Source: Thalassospira sp. ER-Se-21-Dark
Lineage (GTDB): Bacteria; Pseudomonadota; Alphaproteobacteria; Rhodospirillales; Thalassospiraceae
Direction: 5' to 3'
Assembly (NCBI RefSeq): GCF_017922435.1
Contig: NZ_VDEZ01000005.1
Span: 1 to 64,000 of the forward strand
DNA: 64,000 bases
Shown here: positions 45,508 through 53,914 of the stretch, piece after piece
Numbering within the stretch: position 1 is the stretch's first letter
How the letters are laid out: the number at the start of each line of letters is the position of its first letter
Translations under genes and position numbers: made by a program
The notes under the pieces: model-generated
Database searches by the model: none
Seen by the model: the letters and a program-made list of their open reading frames with translations, nothing else
What the model was told of the DNA's origin: nothing

Positions 45508-46371
45508 TTGCAGACAATAATGGTGTGCACCGGACCATCACTTCGCGCTGTTTGTGGCTGTATTTCCGCTGTCCTGATCGGCGGATCTGCGTCCCTGATG
45601 ACATTCCCGGCAGTTGCCGAAAACGCAATTTTAGCCCAGACACAAAATACCCCGCCTGCCAGCAATTGCAGGAAGTTGTCTGTTGGCGGCGCAGACGGTT
45701 GGGAGCCGATCACCTATATCCGTGATGATGGCCAACAGACCGGACTTGCGATCGACATTTTGCAAGATTACGCCAACCGTCACGATTTGAAGCTTGATCT
45801 CAATCTCGACATTCCCTGGACACGCGCCATTCAGATGCTGACCAATGGCGAACTGGATGTGATTGCCGGGGCCTATTTCACCCAAGAGCGCGATCAGGTC
45901 CACTTTTACAGTGCGCCATTTGCCAATGACGACATCATGGTCTTTCAACGCAACGACAATCGTTTTCCGGTTGTCGAGCTGAGTGATCTGATCGGGTATG
46001 ACGGTGCGCGTCCGCAAGGTGGCAGTTACGGCGATTATATCGACCGCTTTGCCGAACAACGGCTGAACATGATCTTCTCCCCCACCGGCAATCGCATCTT
46101 TGACGTCTTGATGAATGGGCGGGTCGATTATGTGATACTGGGGCGCTTTGACGGGCTGACCAATATCTATCGCGATAACCTGATCGACGAGATCATCTTG
46201 GTCGAACCACCGATTGACAGCAACAAGGTCCATTTCATGTTTTCACGCAAAAGCCCATGCATGGGCCATGTCCGAAACCTGAATATCCTGATCGAACAGC
46301 TTGCCGAAGACGGAACGCTTGATCAGTGGACAGAGAACCATCTTCTTGATGTGTCCGAAGGGGCGAGTTAA
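45508..46371 (+). CDS. Periplasmic amino-acid-type solute-binding protein (family 3), second tandem copy
   Basis: 287 residues, clearly a paralogue of the gene upstream: the CRKLSVGGADGWEPITYIRDDGQQTGLAIDI stretch, NGELDVIAGAYFTQERDQ and SPCMGH align with it over the full length. The start is uncertain: TTG 45508, or ATG 45520 (MVCTGPSLRAVCG); neither has a clear ribosome site. A signal peptide ends near FPAVAENA. No transport partner genes follow; a terminator does. Confidence 0.82.
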   Translation: MQTIMVCTGPSLRAVCGCISAVLIGGSASLMTFPAVAENAILAQTQNTPPASNCRKLSVGGADGWEPITYIRDDGQQTGLAIDILQDYANRHDLKLDLNLDIPWTRAIQMLTNGELDVIAGAYFTQERDQVHFYSAPFANDDIMVFQRNDNRFPVVELSDLIGYDGARPQGGSYGDYIDRFAEQRLNMIFSPTGNRIFDVLMNGRVDYVILGRFDGLTNIYRDNLIDEIILVEPPIDSNKVHFMFSRKSPCMGHVRNLNILIEQLAEDGTLDQWTENHLLDVSEGAS

Positions 46372-46397
46372 CGGCGGCGTGTTACCACCACAACAAA

Positions 46398-46426
46398 AAA
46401 GCAGGGCATTATATGCGCCCTGCTTT
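46398..46426. terminator. Bidirectional terminator
   Basis: AAAGCAGGGC (46398-46407) and GCCCTGCTTT (46417-46426) form a perfect 10-bp stem with a 9-base loop and T/A flanks. It lies between the second binding-protein gene (end 46371) and the converging amidohydrolase (end 46456). Confidence 0.85.
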
Positions 46427-46455
46427 GTGTTTGGTCACCGTGAAATGGCGGGACC

Positions 46456-47727
46456 CTATTTTTGCATCACGGTTTCATCGGCCTTGGCCAGAACCGCATG
46501 CAGCAGAACCTGACCACCGGCATCCGACCAGTGTTTATGCACTTCTTCGATCTCGTTATGTGAAATGCCATCAACACACGGGATGAAAATCATCGCCGTC
46601 GGGCACACTTGTGCCAGATAGCAGGCATCATGCCCCGCACCCGAAACGATTTCACGCGCAGAGAACCCGCCAAGTTCGGCCCCCATGCGCACCGCATCGA
46701 CACAGGATTTGTCGAACGGCACCGGTGCGTAATAAAATATCTGCTCAAGCTCGGTCTGAAGGCCGATATCTTTGGCAATCTTTTCCACACCTTCACGCAA
46801 TGCCTTGTCCATATCGGCCAGAACTGCATCATCGGGATGGCGGAAATCAACGGTAAAGAACACCTCGCCCGGGATGACGTTGCGCGAGTTCGGATGGATT
46901 TGCATCATGCCGACCGTCGCACAGGCAAGCGGGGAGCGATCCAGGCCGATCTTGTTGACCAGATCAACCACGCGTGCCGCACCAAGCAATGCATCCTTAC
47001 GGGTTTTCATCGGGGTCGGACCCGCATGGGCTTCGACACCGGTGAACTTGATTTCATACCACCGCTGGCCCTGGGCATCGGTGACAATACCGATATCCTT
47101 GCCTTCATCTTCAAGGATCGGGCCCTGTTCGATGTGGGCTTCGAAATAGGCCCCCATCGGATGGGCATCAATGGTGGCTTCGTCCGGCCCCATATAGCCG
47201 ATACGCTCCAACTCCTCGCCCATGGTTTTGCCATCAACATCCGCACGGGAATGGCCGTATTCAAGGTCAAACACCTTGGCAAAGACGCCAGATGCCACCA
47301 TGGCCGGGGCAAAGCGCGAGCCTTCCTCGTTCGTCCAGCAAACGACTTCAAGCGGCGCTTCGGTTTCGTATTTGGCTTCATTGAGCGTGCGGATCACTTC
47401 CAGCCCCGAAAGAACACCATAAACACCATCATACTTGCCGCCCGTAGGTTGGCTATCAAGGTGGCTTCCCATCACGACCGGGGGCAGATCCGGGTTACGG
47501 CCTTCGCGGCGGGCAAAGATATTGCCCATCTTGTCGATCCGGATCGAGCAGCCCTCTGCCTTGCACCAGTCGATGAACAGATCACGGCTTTCACGGTCAA
47601 GATCGGTCAGCGCCAGACGGCAAACGCCGTCCTTTGCGGTTTTGCCGATCTTGGCCATTTCCATCAGGCTATCCCAAAGGCGGTCACCATCAATTGACAG
47701 GTTACGTACACTGGGTTGAACAGTCAT
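46456..47727 (-). CDS. M20-type Zn-dependent N-carbamoyl amino acid / beta-ureidopropionase-like amidohydrolase
   Basis: 423 residues. Metal ligands appear as MGSHLDSQPTGGKYDGVYG, NEEGSRFAPA, HIEQGP and the C-terminal GISHNEIE; the dimerisation domain lies in the middle. This family includes N-carbamoyl-L-amino acid hydrolases, allantoate amidohydrolases and bacterial beta-ureidopropionases. It is downstream of preT-preA in one operon (41-base gap), the strongest reason to assign the third step of pyrimidine breakdown. It is structurally unrelated to the nitrilase-type hydrolase at 40827. Confidence 0.88.
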   Translation of the reverse strand: MTVQPSVRNLSIDGDRLWDSLMEMAKIGKTAKDGVCRLALTDLDRESRDLFIDWCKAEGCSIRIDKMGNIFARREGRNPDLPPVVMGSHLDSQPTGGKYDGVYGVLSGLEVIRTLNEAKYETEAPLEVVCWTNEEGSRFAPAMVASGVFAKVFDLEYGHSRADVDGKTMGEELERIGYMGPDEATIDAHPMGAYFEAHIEQGPILEDEGKDIGIVTDAQGQRWYEIKFTGVEAHAGPTPMKTRKDALLGAARVVDLVNKIGLDRSPLACATVGMMQIHPNSRNVIPGEVFFTVDFRHPDDAVLADMDKALREGVEKIAKDIGLQTELEQIFYYAPVPFDKSCVDAVRMGAELGGFSAREIVSGAGHDACYLAQVCPTAMIFIPCVDGISHNEIEEVHKHWSDAGGQVLLHAVLAKADETVMQK

Positions 47728-47768
47728 TCGTCAGTCCTTTTGGTTTTGGTGGCGTTTGCGCGGATGGC

Positions 47769-49046
47769 TTATTCAGCAGCCACGCGCATGGGATTAAGCG
47801 GATGTTCCGGCCAGGTCATTGGCGGCTTGTCGGTCTTGACCGGCTCCATGGTGATGCAATCGGGCACCGGGCAGATGTGATAGCAAAGGTTACAGCCAAC
47901 ACATTCCTCATCGACCACTTCAAACAGACGGCCGCCTTCGGGCTTGTCGGTCATGGTGATTGCCTGGTGGGAGGTATCTTCACACGCGATATGGCAACGA
48001 CCGCACTCGATGCAGTTATCCGGGTTGATCACCGCCTTGGTGTCGAAGTTCATGTTAAGCTCGTTCCAGTCGGAAACTTGCGGAACGGCAGCACGGGTGA
48101 ACTGTTCGACGCTGGTGTAGCCCTTGTCATCCATCCACTGGCTCATGCCGTCAATCAGGTCATCAACCACGCGGAAGCCATAAATCATCGCAGCCGTGCA
48201 AACCTGAACGGCGTTCGATCCCAGCGCCATGAATTCAACCGCGTCTTTCCAGGTGGTGATGCCACCAATACCGGAAATCTCAAGATCGCGGGTTTCCGGC
48301 GTGCGGGCGATTTCAGCCACCATGTTCAGTGCAATCGGCTTGACCGCTGATCCGCAATAGCCGCCATGGGTGCCCTTGCCATCCACAACAGGTTCCGGAA
48401 CCATATTGTCGATATCAACCGAAATGATCGAGTTAACGGTGTTAATCAGCGATACGGCATCCGCACCGCCCTTGAGTGCGGCTTCGGCCGACCACAGGAT
48501 GTTGGTGATGTTCGGGGTCAGTTTGGTAAAGACCGGAATATCAACCGCGTCCTTGACCCAACGGGTGACCTGTTCGACCATTTCCGGCACCTGACCGATG
48601 GCCGATCCCATGCCGCGTTCGCACATGCCATGCGGGCAACCAAGGTTAAGTTCCAGACCATGCACACCGCTTTCGGCGATCTGCTGGGCCAGGTCCTTCC
48701 AGGCGCGTTCCTCGATCGGGGCCATCATCGAACCGATGATGACGTGATCAGGATACTCTTTCCGGCATTCGCGGATTTCCTGAAGGTTGGTGGCAAGCGG
48801 ACGGTCGGAAATCAGCTCGATATTGTTGATCCCAAGAAGGCGGCGGTTCTGGTCATGGTGCGCGCCATAGCGCGAGGACACGTTGACCACGGGCGGATCA
48901 ATGCCCAGCGTCTTCCAGACAACCCCGCCCCAACCTGCTTCAAAGGCACGAACGACGTTGTATTTCTTGTCCGTCGGCGGCGCGGAGGCCAGCCAGAACG
49001 GGTTTAGCGAATCAATACCGGCGATTTTGCAGCTTAGATCAGCCAT
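47769..49046 (-). CDS. preA: NAD-dependent dihydropyrimidine dehydrogenase, catalytic subunit
   Basis: 425 residues. An FMN-binding TIM barrel opens DLSCKIAGIDSLNPFWLASAPPTD and holds the active-site Cys loop NLGCPHGMCERGMG. A C-terminal ferredoxin domain carries two 4Fe-4S motifs, CIECGRCHIACED and CVGCNLCYHICPVPDC. With PreT it reduces uracil and thymine to the 5,6-dihydro forms, step one of the pathway. It follows preT by 25 bases and precedes the amidohydrolase. The start has AGGGAGAG upstream. Confidence 0.96.
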   Translation of the reverse strand: MADLSCKIAGIDSLNPFWLASAPPTDKKYNVVRAFEAGWGGVVWKTLGIDPPVVNVSSRYGAHHDQNRRLLGINNIELISDRPLATNLQEIRECRKEYPDHVIIGSMMAPIEERAWKDLAQQIAESGVHGLELNLGCPHGMCERGMGSAIGQVPEMVEQVTRWVKDAVDIPVFTKLTPNITNILWSAEAALKGGADAVSLINTVNSIISVDIDNMVPEPVVDGKGTHGGYCGSAVKPIALNMVAEIARTPETRDLEISGIGGITTWKDAVEFMALGSNAVQVCTAAMIYGFRVVDDLIDGMSQWMDDKGYTSVEQFTRAAVPQVSDWNELNMNFDTKAVINPDNCIECGRCHIACEDTSHQAITMTDKPEGGRLFEVVDEECVGCNLCYHICPVPDCITMEPVKTDKPPMTWPEHPLNPMRVAAE

Positions 49047-49071
49047 TTTCTCTCTCCCTTTGGCTAGCGGT

Positions 49072-50430
49072 TCAGGCGGTTTTCAGGAATGCATCAATGG
49101 CGATGGCGGCCTGTTTGCCATCCTCGACCGACTGAACAGTCAGGTCTTCGCCACTCTTGATGCAATCCCCACCGGCGAACACGCCCGGGGCGGTTGTCTG
49201 ATAGTTTTTATCGACCACGATCTTGCCACCGGTGATCTCCATGCCGGCAAGGTCATCGGTTTTGATTTTTTGTCCGATGGCCTTCAAAATCTGGTCTGCA
49301 CGCACTTCAAAGGTTTCGCCAGTACCAACAAGTTTGCCACTGGCATCAAGTTCGGTTTTTTCGAACTCCATGCCCATCAGCTTGCCATTGGCCTTGATCG
49401 CAACCGGTTTTGCCCAGTAACGCACAACAACGCCATTGGTTTTGGCCAAATCCTGTTCGAACTCGGTCGCGGACATGTTTTCAGGACCGCGACGATACAC
49501 CAGGGTGACTTCCTCGGCACCAAGACGCTTGGCCTGAACCGCGGCATCGATTGCGGTGTTGCCACCGCCAATGACGATCACGTTGTTGCCAACCGGCATA
49601 TCGGATTTCGGTTCGGTCTGGCGCAGTTTTTCGATGAAATTGATTGCGTCATCAACGCCCGGGAAATCTTCACCCTTAAGGCCAAGATCATTGGTCGAGC
49701 CAAGGCCGACACCGACAAACACGGCATCGTATTTGGCTTTGAGGTCGGCAAGGTTGATGTCCTTGCCAAGCGCCTTGTTATATTCGATTTCAATCCCGCC
49801 AATGCCCAGAAGGAATTCAACTTCGCGCTGGGCGAAATCGTTGGTCATCTTATAGGCAGCAAGACCATATTCATTAAGCCCGCCCGGTTTCGGCTTGGCT
49901 TCGAACACGACAACGTCATGGCCCAGCATCGCCGCACGGTGCGCACATGAAAGGCCCGCCGGACCGGCACCGACAACGGCAATGGTCTTGCCGGTTTTTG
50001 GCGCACGTTTGAATGGATGGGGCAGATCGCGCGCCATCAGATGATCAACCGCGTATCGTTGCAGGCTGCCGATCTCAACGGCGGTATCTTCGGCGACGTT
50101 ACGAACGCAGGCCTCTTCACACAGCACTTCGGTCGGGCAGGCGCGCGCACAGGTGCCGCCCATGATGTTGGCCGACAAAATGGTCTTTGCCGCACCATCC
50201 GGGTTGCCGGTGCTGATTTTGCGAATGAAGGATGGAATATCGATTGATGTCGGACATGCGGTCACGCATGGCGCGTCATAGCAATACAGGCAGCGGTTGC
50301 TTTCCGCCATGGCCTGAAGCGTGGAATAGGCCGGATGCAGATCGGAAAAGCCGTCATCTGCGTCATTGTGACCAGCACCGCCATGAACGGCACCGGATTT
50401 TGAAGCTTGCTTGGCCTGCAAGGTGGTCAT
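49072..50430 (-). CDS. preT: NAD-dependent dihydropyrimidine dehydrogenase, flavin/FeS subunit
   Basis: 452 residues. An N-terminal FeS domain is visible in CLYCYDAPCVTACPTSIDI and CARACPTEVLCEEACVR; then an FAD Rossmann motif (IAVVGAGPAGLSCAHRAAMLG) and a second one for NAD(P)H (NVIVIGGGNTAIDAAVQAKRLGA). It belongs to the glutamate-synthase small-subunit fold and feeds electrons to PreA. It is the first gene of the preT-preA-amidohydrolase operon; a RutR-like box lies about 310 bases upstream. Confidence 0.96.
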   Translation of the reverse strand: MTTLQAKQASKSGAVHGGAGHNDADDGFSDLHPAYSTLQAMAESNRCLYCYDAPCVTACPTSIDIPSFIRKISTGNPDGAAKTILSANIMGGTCARACPTEVLCEEACVRNVAEDTAVEIGSLQRYAVDHLMARDLPHPFKRAPKTGKTIAVVGAGPAGLSCAHRAAMLGHDVVVFEAKPKPGGLNEYGLAAYKMTNDFAQREVEFLLGIGGIEIEYNKALGKDINLADLKAKYDAVFVGVGLGSTNDLGLKGEDFPGVDDAINFIEKLRQTEPKSDMPVGNNVIVIGGGNTAIDAAVQAKRLGAEEVTLVYRRGPENMSATEFEQDLAKTNGVVVRYWAKPVAIKANGKLMGMEFEKTELDASGKLVGTGETFEVRADQILKAIGQKIKTDDLAGMEITGGKIVVDKNYQTTAPGVFAGGDCIKSGEDLTVQSVEDGKQAAIAIDAFLKTA

Positions 50431-50958
50431 TTGTTTGTCTCCCTGCCAAAAAGGCGTCCTCTCCTGACGTCATCGAGAGACAAAACAAGAATGACATTAC
50501 AATCGACCGCGGGCCAAAAATGATCGCAGCTATCGCGCGATCAGAATGCAATTATGGCGTTACGTGGACGGGCGGGCCCGACCAACACAGGGTCTCTCAT
50601 ACTGACATTCTTGGCGTATCCGTTCAGACAATGCTGAACTGTTTCCCAGTATTTGATCTGCCGTGTGGTTATAGTTTCGGGGTTATCCCCGGTTGATACA
50701 CGTGCAGATGCCTCTCTCTGACGGATACAGCATGTCCAATCCTGATCATTTGGTCAAGATTAAAAATCCGAATTCTTGATTGGGTCGCAAAACACCTGCA
50801 TCCGCGCCGAAAAACCGGGGCCCGACACCACCAGACCCACATCGGATTTCAGGCTACTGGGCATCCGGTATGTCCCTGATTTGGCAACATTTTGTGCTGG
50901 CTTTATTTAGACAAACTAAAGTAACGTCATCGGACAAACCCACTTCGGAAAGCCTTCG
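50431..50958. promoter_or_regulatory. Divergent control region with a second RutR-like operator
   Basis: A 528-base gap between preT (leftward) and a thioesterase gene (rightward) with no convincing gene; the frames in it are unlike real proteins. CTGATCA-TT-TGGTCAA at 50742-50757 resembles the box at 43686-43701: both have the form CTGAYCA-NN-YGGTCAA. Read in reverse it is TTGACCAAATGATCAG, near the RutR consensus. It lies about 312 bases from the preT start, so a long leader or a nearer undetected promoter is required. Confidence 0.6.
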
Positions 50959-51384
50959 ATGACCCTTGTAAGCGATGCCACCGACACCCTCCCCGACCGT
51001 CAACCGTCGGTGCGTGCCGTTGCCATGCCGTCTGATACCAACCCGACCGGGGATATCTTTGGCGGCTGGTTAATGTCGCAAATGGACCTTGCCGCCGGAA
51101 CTGCGGCCGCAAGGCGGGCCAAAGGCCGAACTGCAACCGTCTTTGTCGACAGCATGTCGTTCCTGCGCCCGGTCCATGTCGGCGATGAAGTGTCGTTCTT
51201 CACCGAAATCATCCATGTCGGGCGCACATCCCTTCGCATCCATGTCCAGGCCTGGCGCCAGACGCGGTTTGAAGAAACATCCGACAAGGTGACCGAAGGT
51301 ATCTTTACCTTTGTCGCGCTCGATGATGGCGGTCGCCCCCGCCCGCTTGATCCCGACCCGGAAGACGCCTTGTCCGAGGCCTGA
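50959..51384 (+). CDS. Acyl-CoA thioesterase, YciA-like hotdog fold
   Basis: 141 residues. PSDTNPTGDIFGGWLMSQMDLAAGTAAARRAKG contains the N-terminal catalytic Asp region of YciA-type thioesterases, and TVFVDSMSFLRPVHVGDEVSFF continues the hotdog sheet. It hydrolyses a range of acyl-CoA esters. It is monocistronic with its own terminator. Upstream the sequence TTTAGACAAACTAAAG is A/T-rich and could hold the promoter. Confidence 0.88.
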   Translation: MTLVSDATDTLPDRQPSVRAVAMPSDTNPTGDIFGGWLMSQMDLAAGTAAARRAKGRTATVFVDSMSFLRPVHVGDEVSFFTEIIHVGRTSLRIHVQAWRQTRFEETSDKVTEGIFTFVALDDGGRPRPLDPDPEDALSEA

Positions 51385-51437
51385 TCGATCCGGTCGGACC
51401 CACTTTTTTTTAAGCGTTCTTGCAAAACATTCCCACG

Positions 51438-51467
51438 CGCGCCGAAAAATTCGGCGCGTTTTATTTT
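51438..51467 (+). terminator. Rho-independent terminator of the thioesterase gene
   Basis: CGCGCCGAA (51438-51446) and TTCGGCGCG (51450-51458) form a perfect 9-bp stem with a 3-base AAA loop, followed by TTTTATTTTG. This is the main structure in the 331-base gap before the universal stress gene; the rest of the gap is A/T-rich with no gene. Confidence 0.9.
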
Positions 51468-51715
51468 GTTTGGGCGGCAAATGACACGCCAAAACAGAAC
51501 ATCTTATTTTTATACATCAACTTTTTGGCTAATTCGTTTCAGTTTTATGTATCATTCCCCGATGTCGTTTCACTTGGCGCTGGAAATGAAATTCGGGGGA
51601 ACCGTCGTGTGCTGGTGTCAGGGACAAAGACGGCATGGTACAGGCCGACACCTGTATTGCGAGAAGAAGTGGGAGAGTCTTATCCGACATTTCAGTCTCT
51701 GATCAGGAGAAGCAC

Positions 51716-52150
51716 ATGACCGATCAGCCAATTCTTGTGGGCTATGACGGAACAGATGCCGCACAGCGCGCCGTGGAATTTGCGGGCAAACGCGCAACAG
51801 CCGAAGGCTGTGCAATTCATCTGGTTTACGTTCTTGAATGGTCCCCCTACAGCTTCCTGTCGACACAGGAACTTGAAGAACGCCATCAACGGCGAACAGA
51901 AGAACTGTCGCGGGCGGAGGAAACCCTCAAGCCCGCGTTGGACGCGCTGAACAAACTTAAAATACCGGTAACTTCGGAAGTCCGTTACGGCCATTCCGGC
52001 GAATTGATCTGCAAAATCGCCGAAGACAAAGGCGCCTGTCAGATCATTGTCGGCAGGAAGGGTGGATCGACTTTGGGGGCACGGCTGCTGGGCAGTTTGC
52101 CGCTTACCCTGGTTCAGGCATCGCCTGTTCCGGTCACTGTCGTTCCGTAA
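51716..52150 (+). CDS. Universal stress protein, ATP-binding UspA type
   Basis: 144 residues. The ATP-binding motif G-2x-G-9x-GS reads [15 protein letters not shown] near the C-terminus, with [18 protein letters not shown] at the start. ATG 51716 has AGGAGA upstream; the frame reaches back to 51635 without reason. The symporter gene begins 31 bases after it, so the two are likely co-transcribed and the protein may sense energy state for the symporter. Confidence 0.9.
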   Translation: MTDQPILVGYDGTDAAQRAVEFAGKRATAEGCAIHLVYVLEWSPYSFLSTQELEERHQRRTEELSRAEETLKPALDALNKLKIPVTSEVRYGHSGELICKIAEDKGACQIIVGRKGGSTLGARLLGSLPLTLVQASPVPVTVVP

Positions 52151-52181
52151 GGCAATCACGAAGTTAAACCGGAGAACCATC

Positions 52182-53702
52182 ATGTTCTGGAAAAAGACAG
52201 CAGCGGCCAGCGCCGTTGCAATGATGTCGGCCACCCTGCCGCAAATCGCACTTGCGCAGGAAGTCGGCCTTGATGAAAGAATCAATCAGGCGATCGCACC
52301 GATTTCAAATGTGATTGCCGGCACCATGTTCTATTCCGTGCCGATTGCCGGCACGGAATTTCCCCTTATTGTCGGCTGGCTTGTTGTTGCCGCCACTATT
52401 TTCACGCTTTATTTCGGCTTTGTTCAGTTCCGTCGCTTCGGCCACGCGATTTCGCTGGTCAAGGGCGACTATTCCCATCCCGAGGATGCCGGCGAGGTAT
52501 CCCACTTTCAGGCCCTTGCCACCGCCCTTTCGGGCACGGTCGGGCTTGGCAATATTGCCGGTGTCGCAGTCGCTGTTTCGATTGGCGGACCGGGGGCAAC
52601 ATTCTGGATGATCCTGGCCGGACTTTTGGGCATGGCATCGAAATTCACCGAATGTACGCTGGGCGTTAAATACCGTAACGAATATGACGACGGGCGCGTT
52701 TCGGGTGGCCCGATGTATTACCTGTCGAAGGGCCTGGCTGAAAAAGGCAAACCGGGCCTTGGCAAGGTTCTGGCCATCCTGTTTTCGATCTGCTGTATTG
52801 GCGGTGCTGTTGGCGGCGGCAATATGTTTCAGGCTAATCAGGCCTTCCAGCAGGTGGTCAATGTCACCGGCGGGGAAAACAGCTTTTTGGCCGGATCGGG
52901 CTGGTTGTTTGGCCTGATCATGGCAATCATTGTTGGCGTCGTGATCATTGGCGGCATCAAATCGATCGCCAAGGTCACCGAAAAGATCGTGCCGCTGATG
53001 GCGGTGATTTACGTGACCGCCGGCATGATCATTATCCTCTCAAACATCACCATGGTTGGTGATGCCTTTGCCCAGATCTTTGTCGGCGCCTTTACCGGTG
53101 CCGGTGTTGCCGGCGGTGTGATTGGTGCACTGATACAGGGCTTCAAACGTGCCGCCTTCTCGAACGAGGCCGGTATTGGCTCAGCCGCCATCGCCCACGC
53201 AGCCGTCCGCACCAAGGAACCGGTCACAGAGGGCTATGTTGCCCTTCTTGAACCGTTCATTGATACGGTGGTGATCTGCACCATGACCGCTCTTGTGATC
53301 ACCATCAGTGGCGAGTTGAATTCTGGTCTGACCGGGGTTGAGCTGACCTCGGCGGCCTTTGCATCGGCCTTTACGTGGTTCCCGCTGATCCTTGCACTGG
53401 CTGTTGTGCTGTTTGCCTTTTCGACCATGCTGTCATGGTCCTATTACGGTCTTAAAAGCTGGACCTATCTGGTGGGTGAAGGCAAAGGCAAGGAGATCAT
53501 TTTCAAGCTGTTCTTCTGCCTGTGCGTGATCGTCGGGGCATCCATGAGCCTCGGTCCCGTGATTGATTTCTCGGACTCCATGATCTTTGCCATGGCAATC
53601 CCCAACATTATCGGCCTTTATTTCCTGATGCCGGTGGTGCGCGGGGAGATCAAGCAATATTGGGCCAAAATCGAAAGCGGCGAGATCAAAAAGGTCAAGT
53701 AA
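52182..53702 (+). CDS. Alanine or glycine:cation symporter (AGCS family)
   Basis: 506 residues, about eleven membrane segments after a cleavable-looking N-terminus ([11 protein letters not shown]). Family signatures [22 protein letters not shown] and the [17 protein letters not shown] region carry the cation and amino-acid sites. It imports alanine or glycine with sodium; marine sodium supply fits. GGAG lies seven bases before ATG 52182. It is downstream of the UspA gene and upstream of a strong terminator. Confidence 0.93.
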   Translation: MFWKKTAAASAVAMMSATLPQIALAQEVGLDERINQAIAPISNVIAGTMFYSVPIAGTEFPLIVGWLVVAATIFTLYFGFVQFRRFGHAISLVKGDYSHPEDAGEVSHFQALATALSGTVGLGNIAGVAVAVSIGGPGATFWMILAGLLGMASKFTECTLGVKYRNEYDDGRVSGGPMYYLSKGLAEKGKPGLGKVLAILFSICCIGGAVGGGNMFQANQAFQQVVNVTGGENSFLAGSGWLFGLIMAIIVGVVIIGGIKSIAKVTEKIVPLMAVIYVTAGMIIILSNITMVGDAFAQIFVGAFTGAGVAGGVIGALIQGFKRAAFSNEAGIGSAAIAHAAVRTKEPVTEGYVALLEPFIDTVVICTMTALVITISGELNSGLTGVELTSAAFASAFTWFPLILALAVVLFAFSTMLSWSYYGLKSWTYLVGEGKGKEIIFKLFFCLCVIVGASMSLGPVIDFSDSMIFAMAIPNIIGLYFLMPVVRGEIKQYWAKIESGEIKKVK

Positions 53703-53724
53703 GCCAAAATTTTGAAACGATTCC

Positions 53725-53754
53725 AAACACCCCTGCCCTCTGGCGGGGGTGTTT
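53725..53754 (+). terminator. Terminator of the symporter gene
   Basis: AAACACCCCTGCC (53725-53737) and GGCGGGGGTGTTT (53742-53754) pair over 13 bases with one G-U and a CTCT loop, ending in TGG. It follows the stop codon at 53702. Confidence 0.85.
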
Positions 53755-53914
53755 TGGTTGGCGCCCTGCAAGTCCGGCATGGCAGCTCATCACGGCCATA
53801 GCTATGCAAGGCCTGCGAAATATGCGATTTTAATCGGCACAGGCAGCAGGCTGTGATAGAAGCCGCGCCAGAGAGATTTCCCGCAGACGACCAAATAGAA
53901 AAGACCCGCAAGTG

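Noticed and set aside
44542-46371. Tandem duplication as a sign of a recent mobile-element event
   Set aside because: The copies have diverged throughout and no transposase, direct repeat or inverted terminal repeat flanks them; old gene duplication is enough.
50232-50696. A 154-residue frame upstream of preT
   Set aside because: It overlaps the preT start, has no domain or plausible ribosome site, and contains the expected leader of preT.
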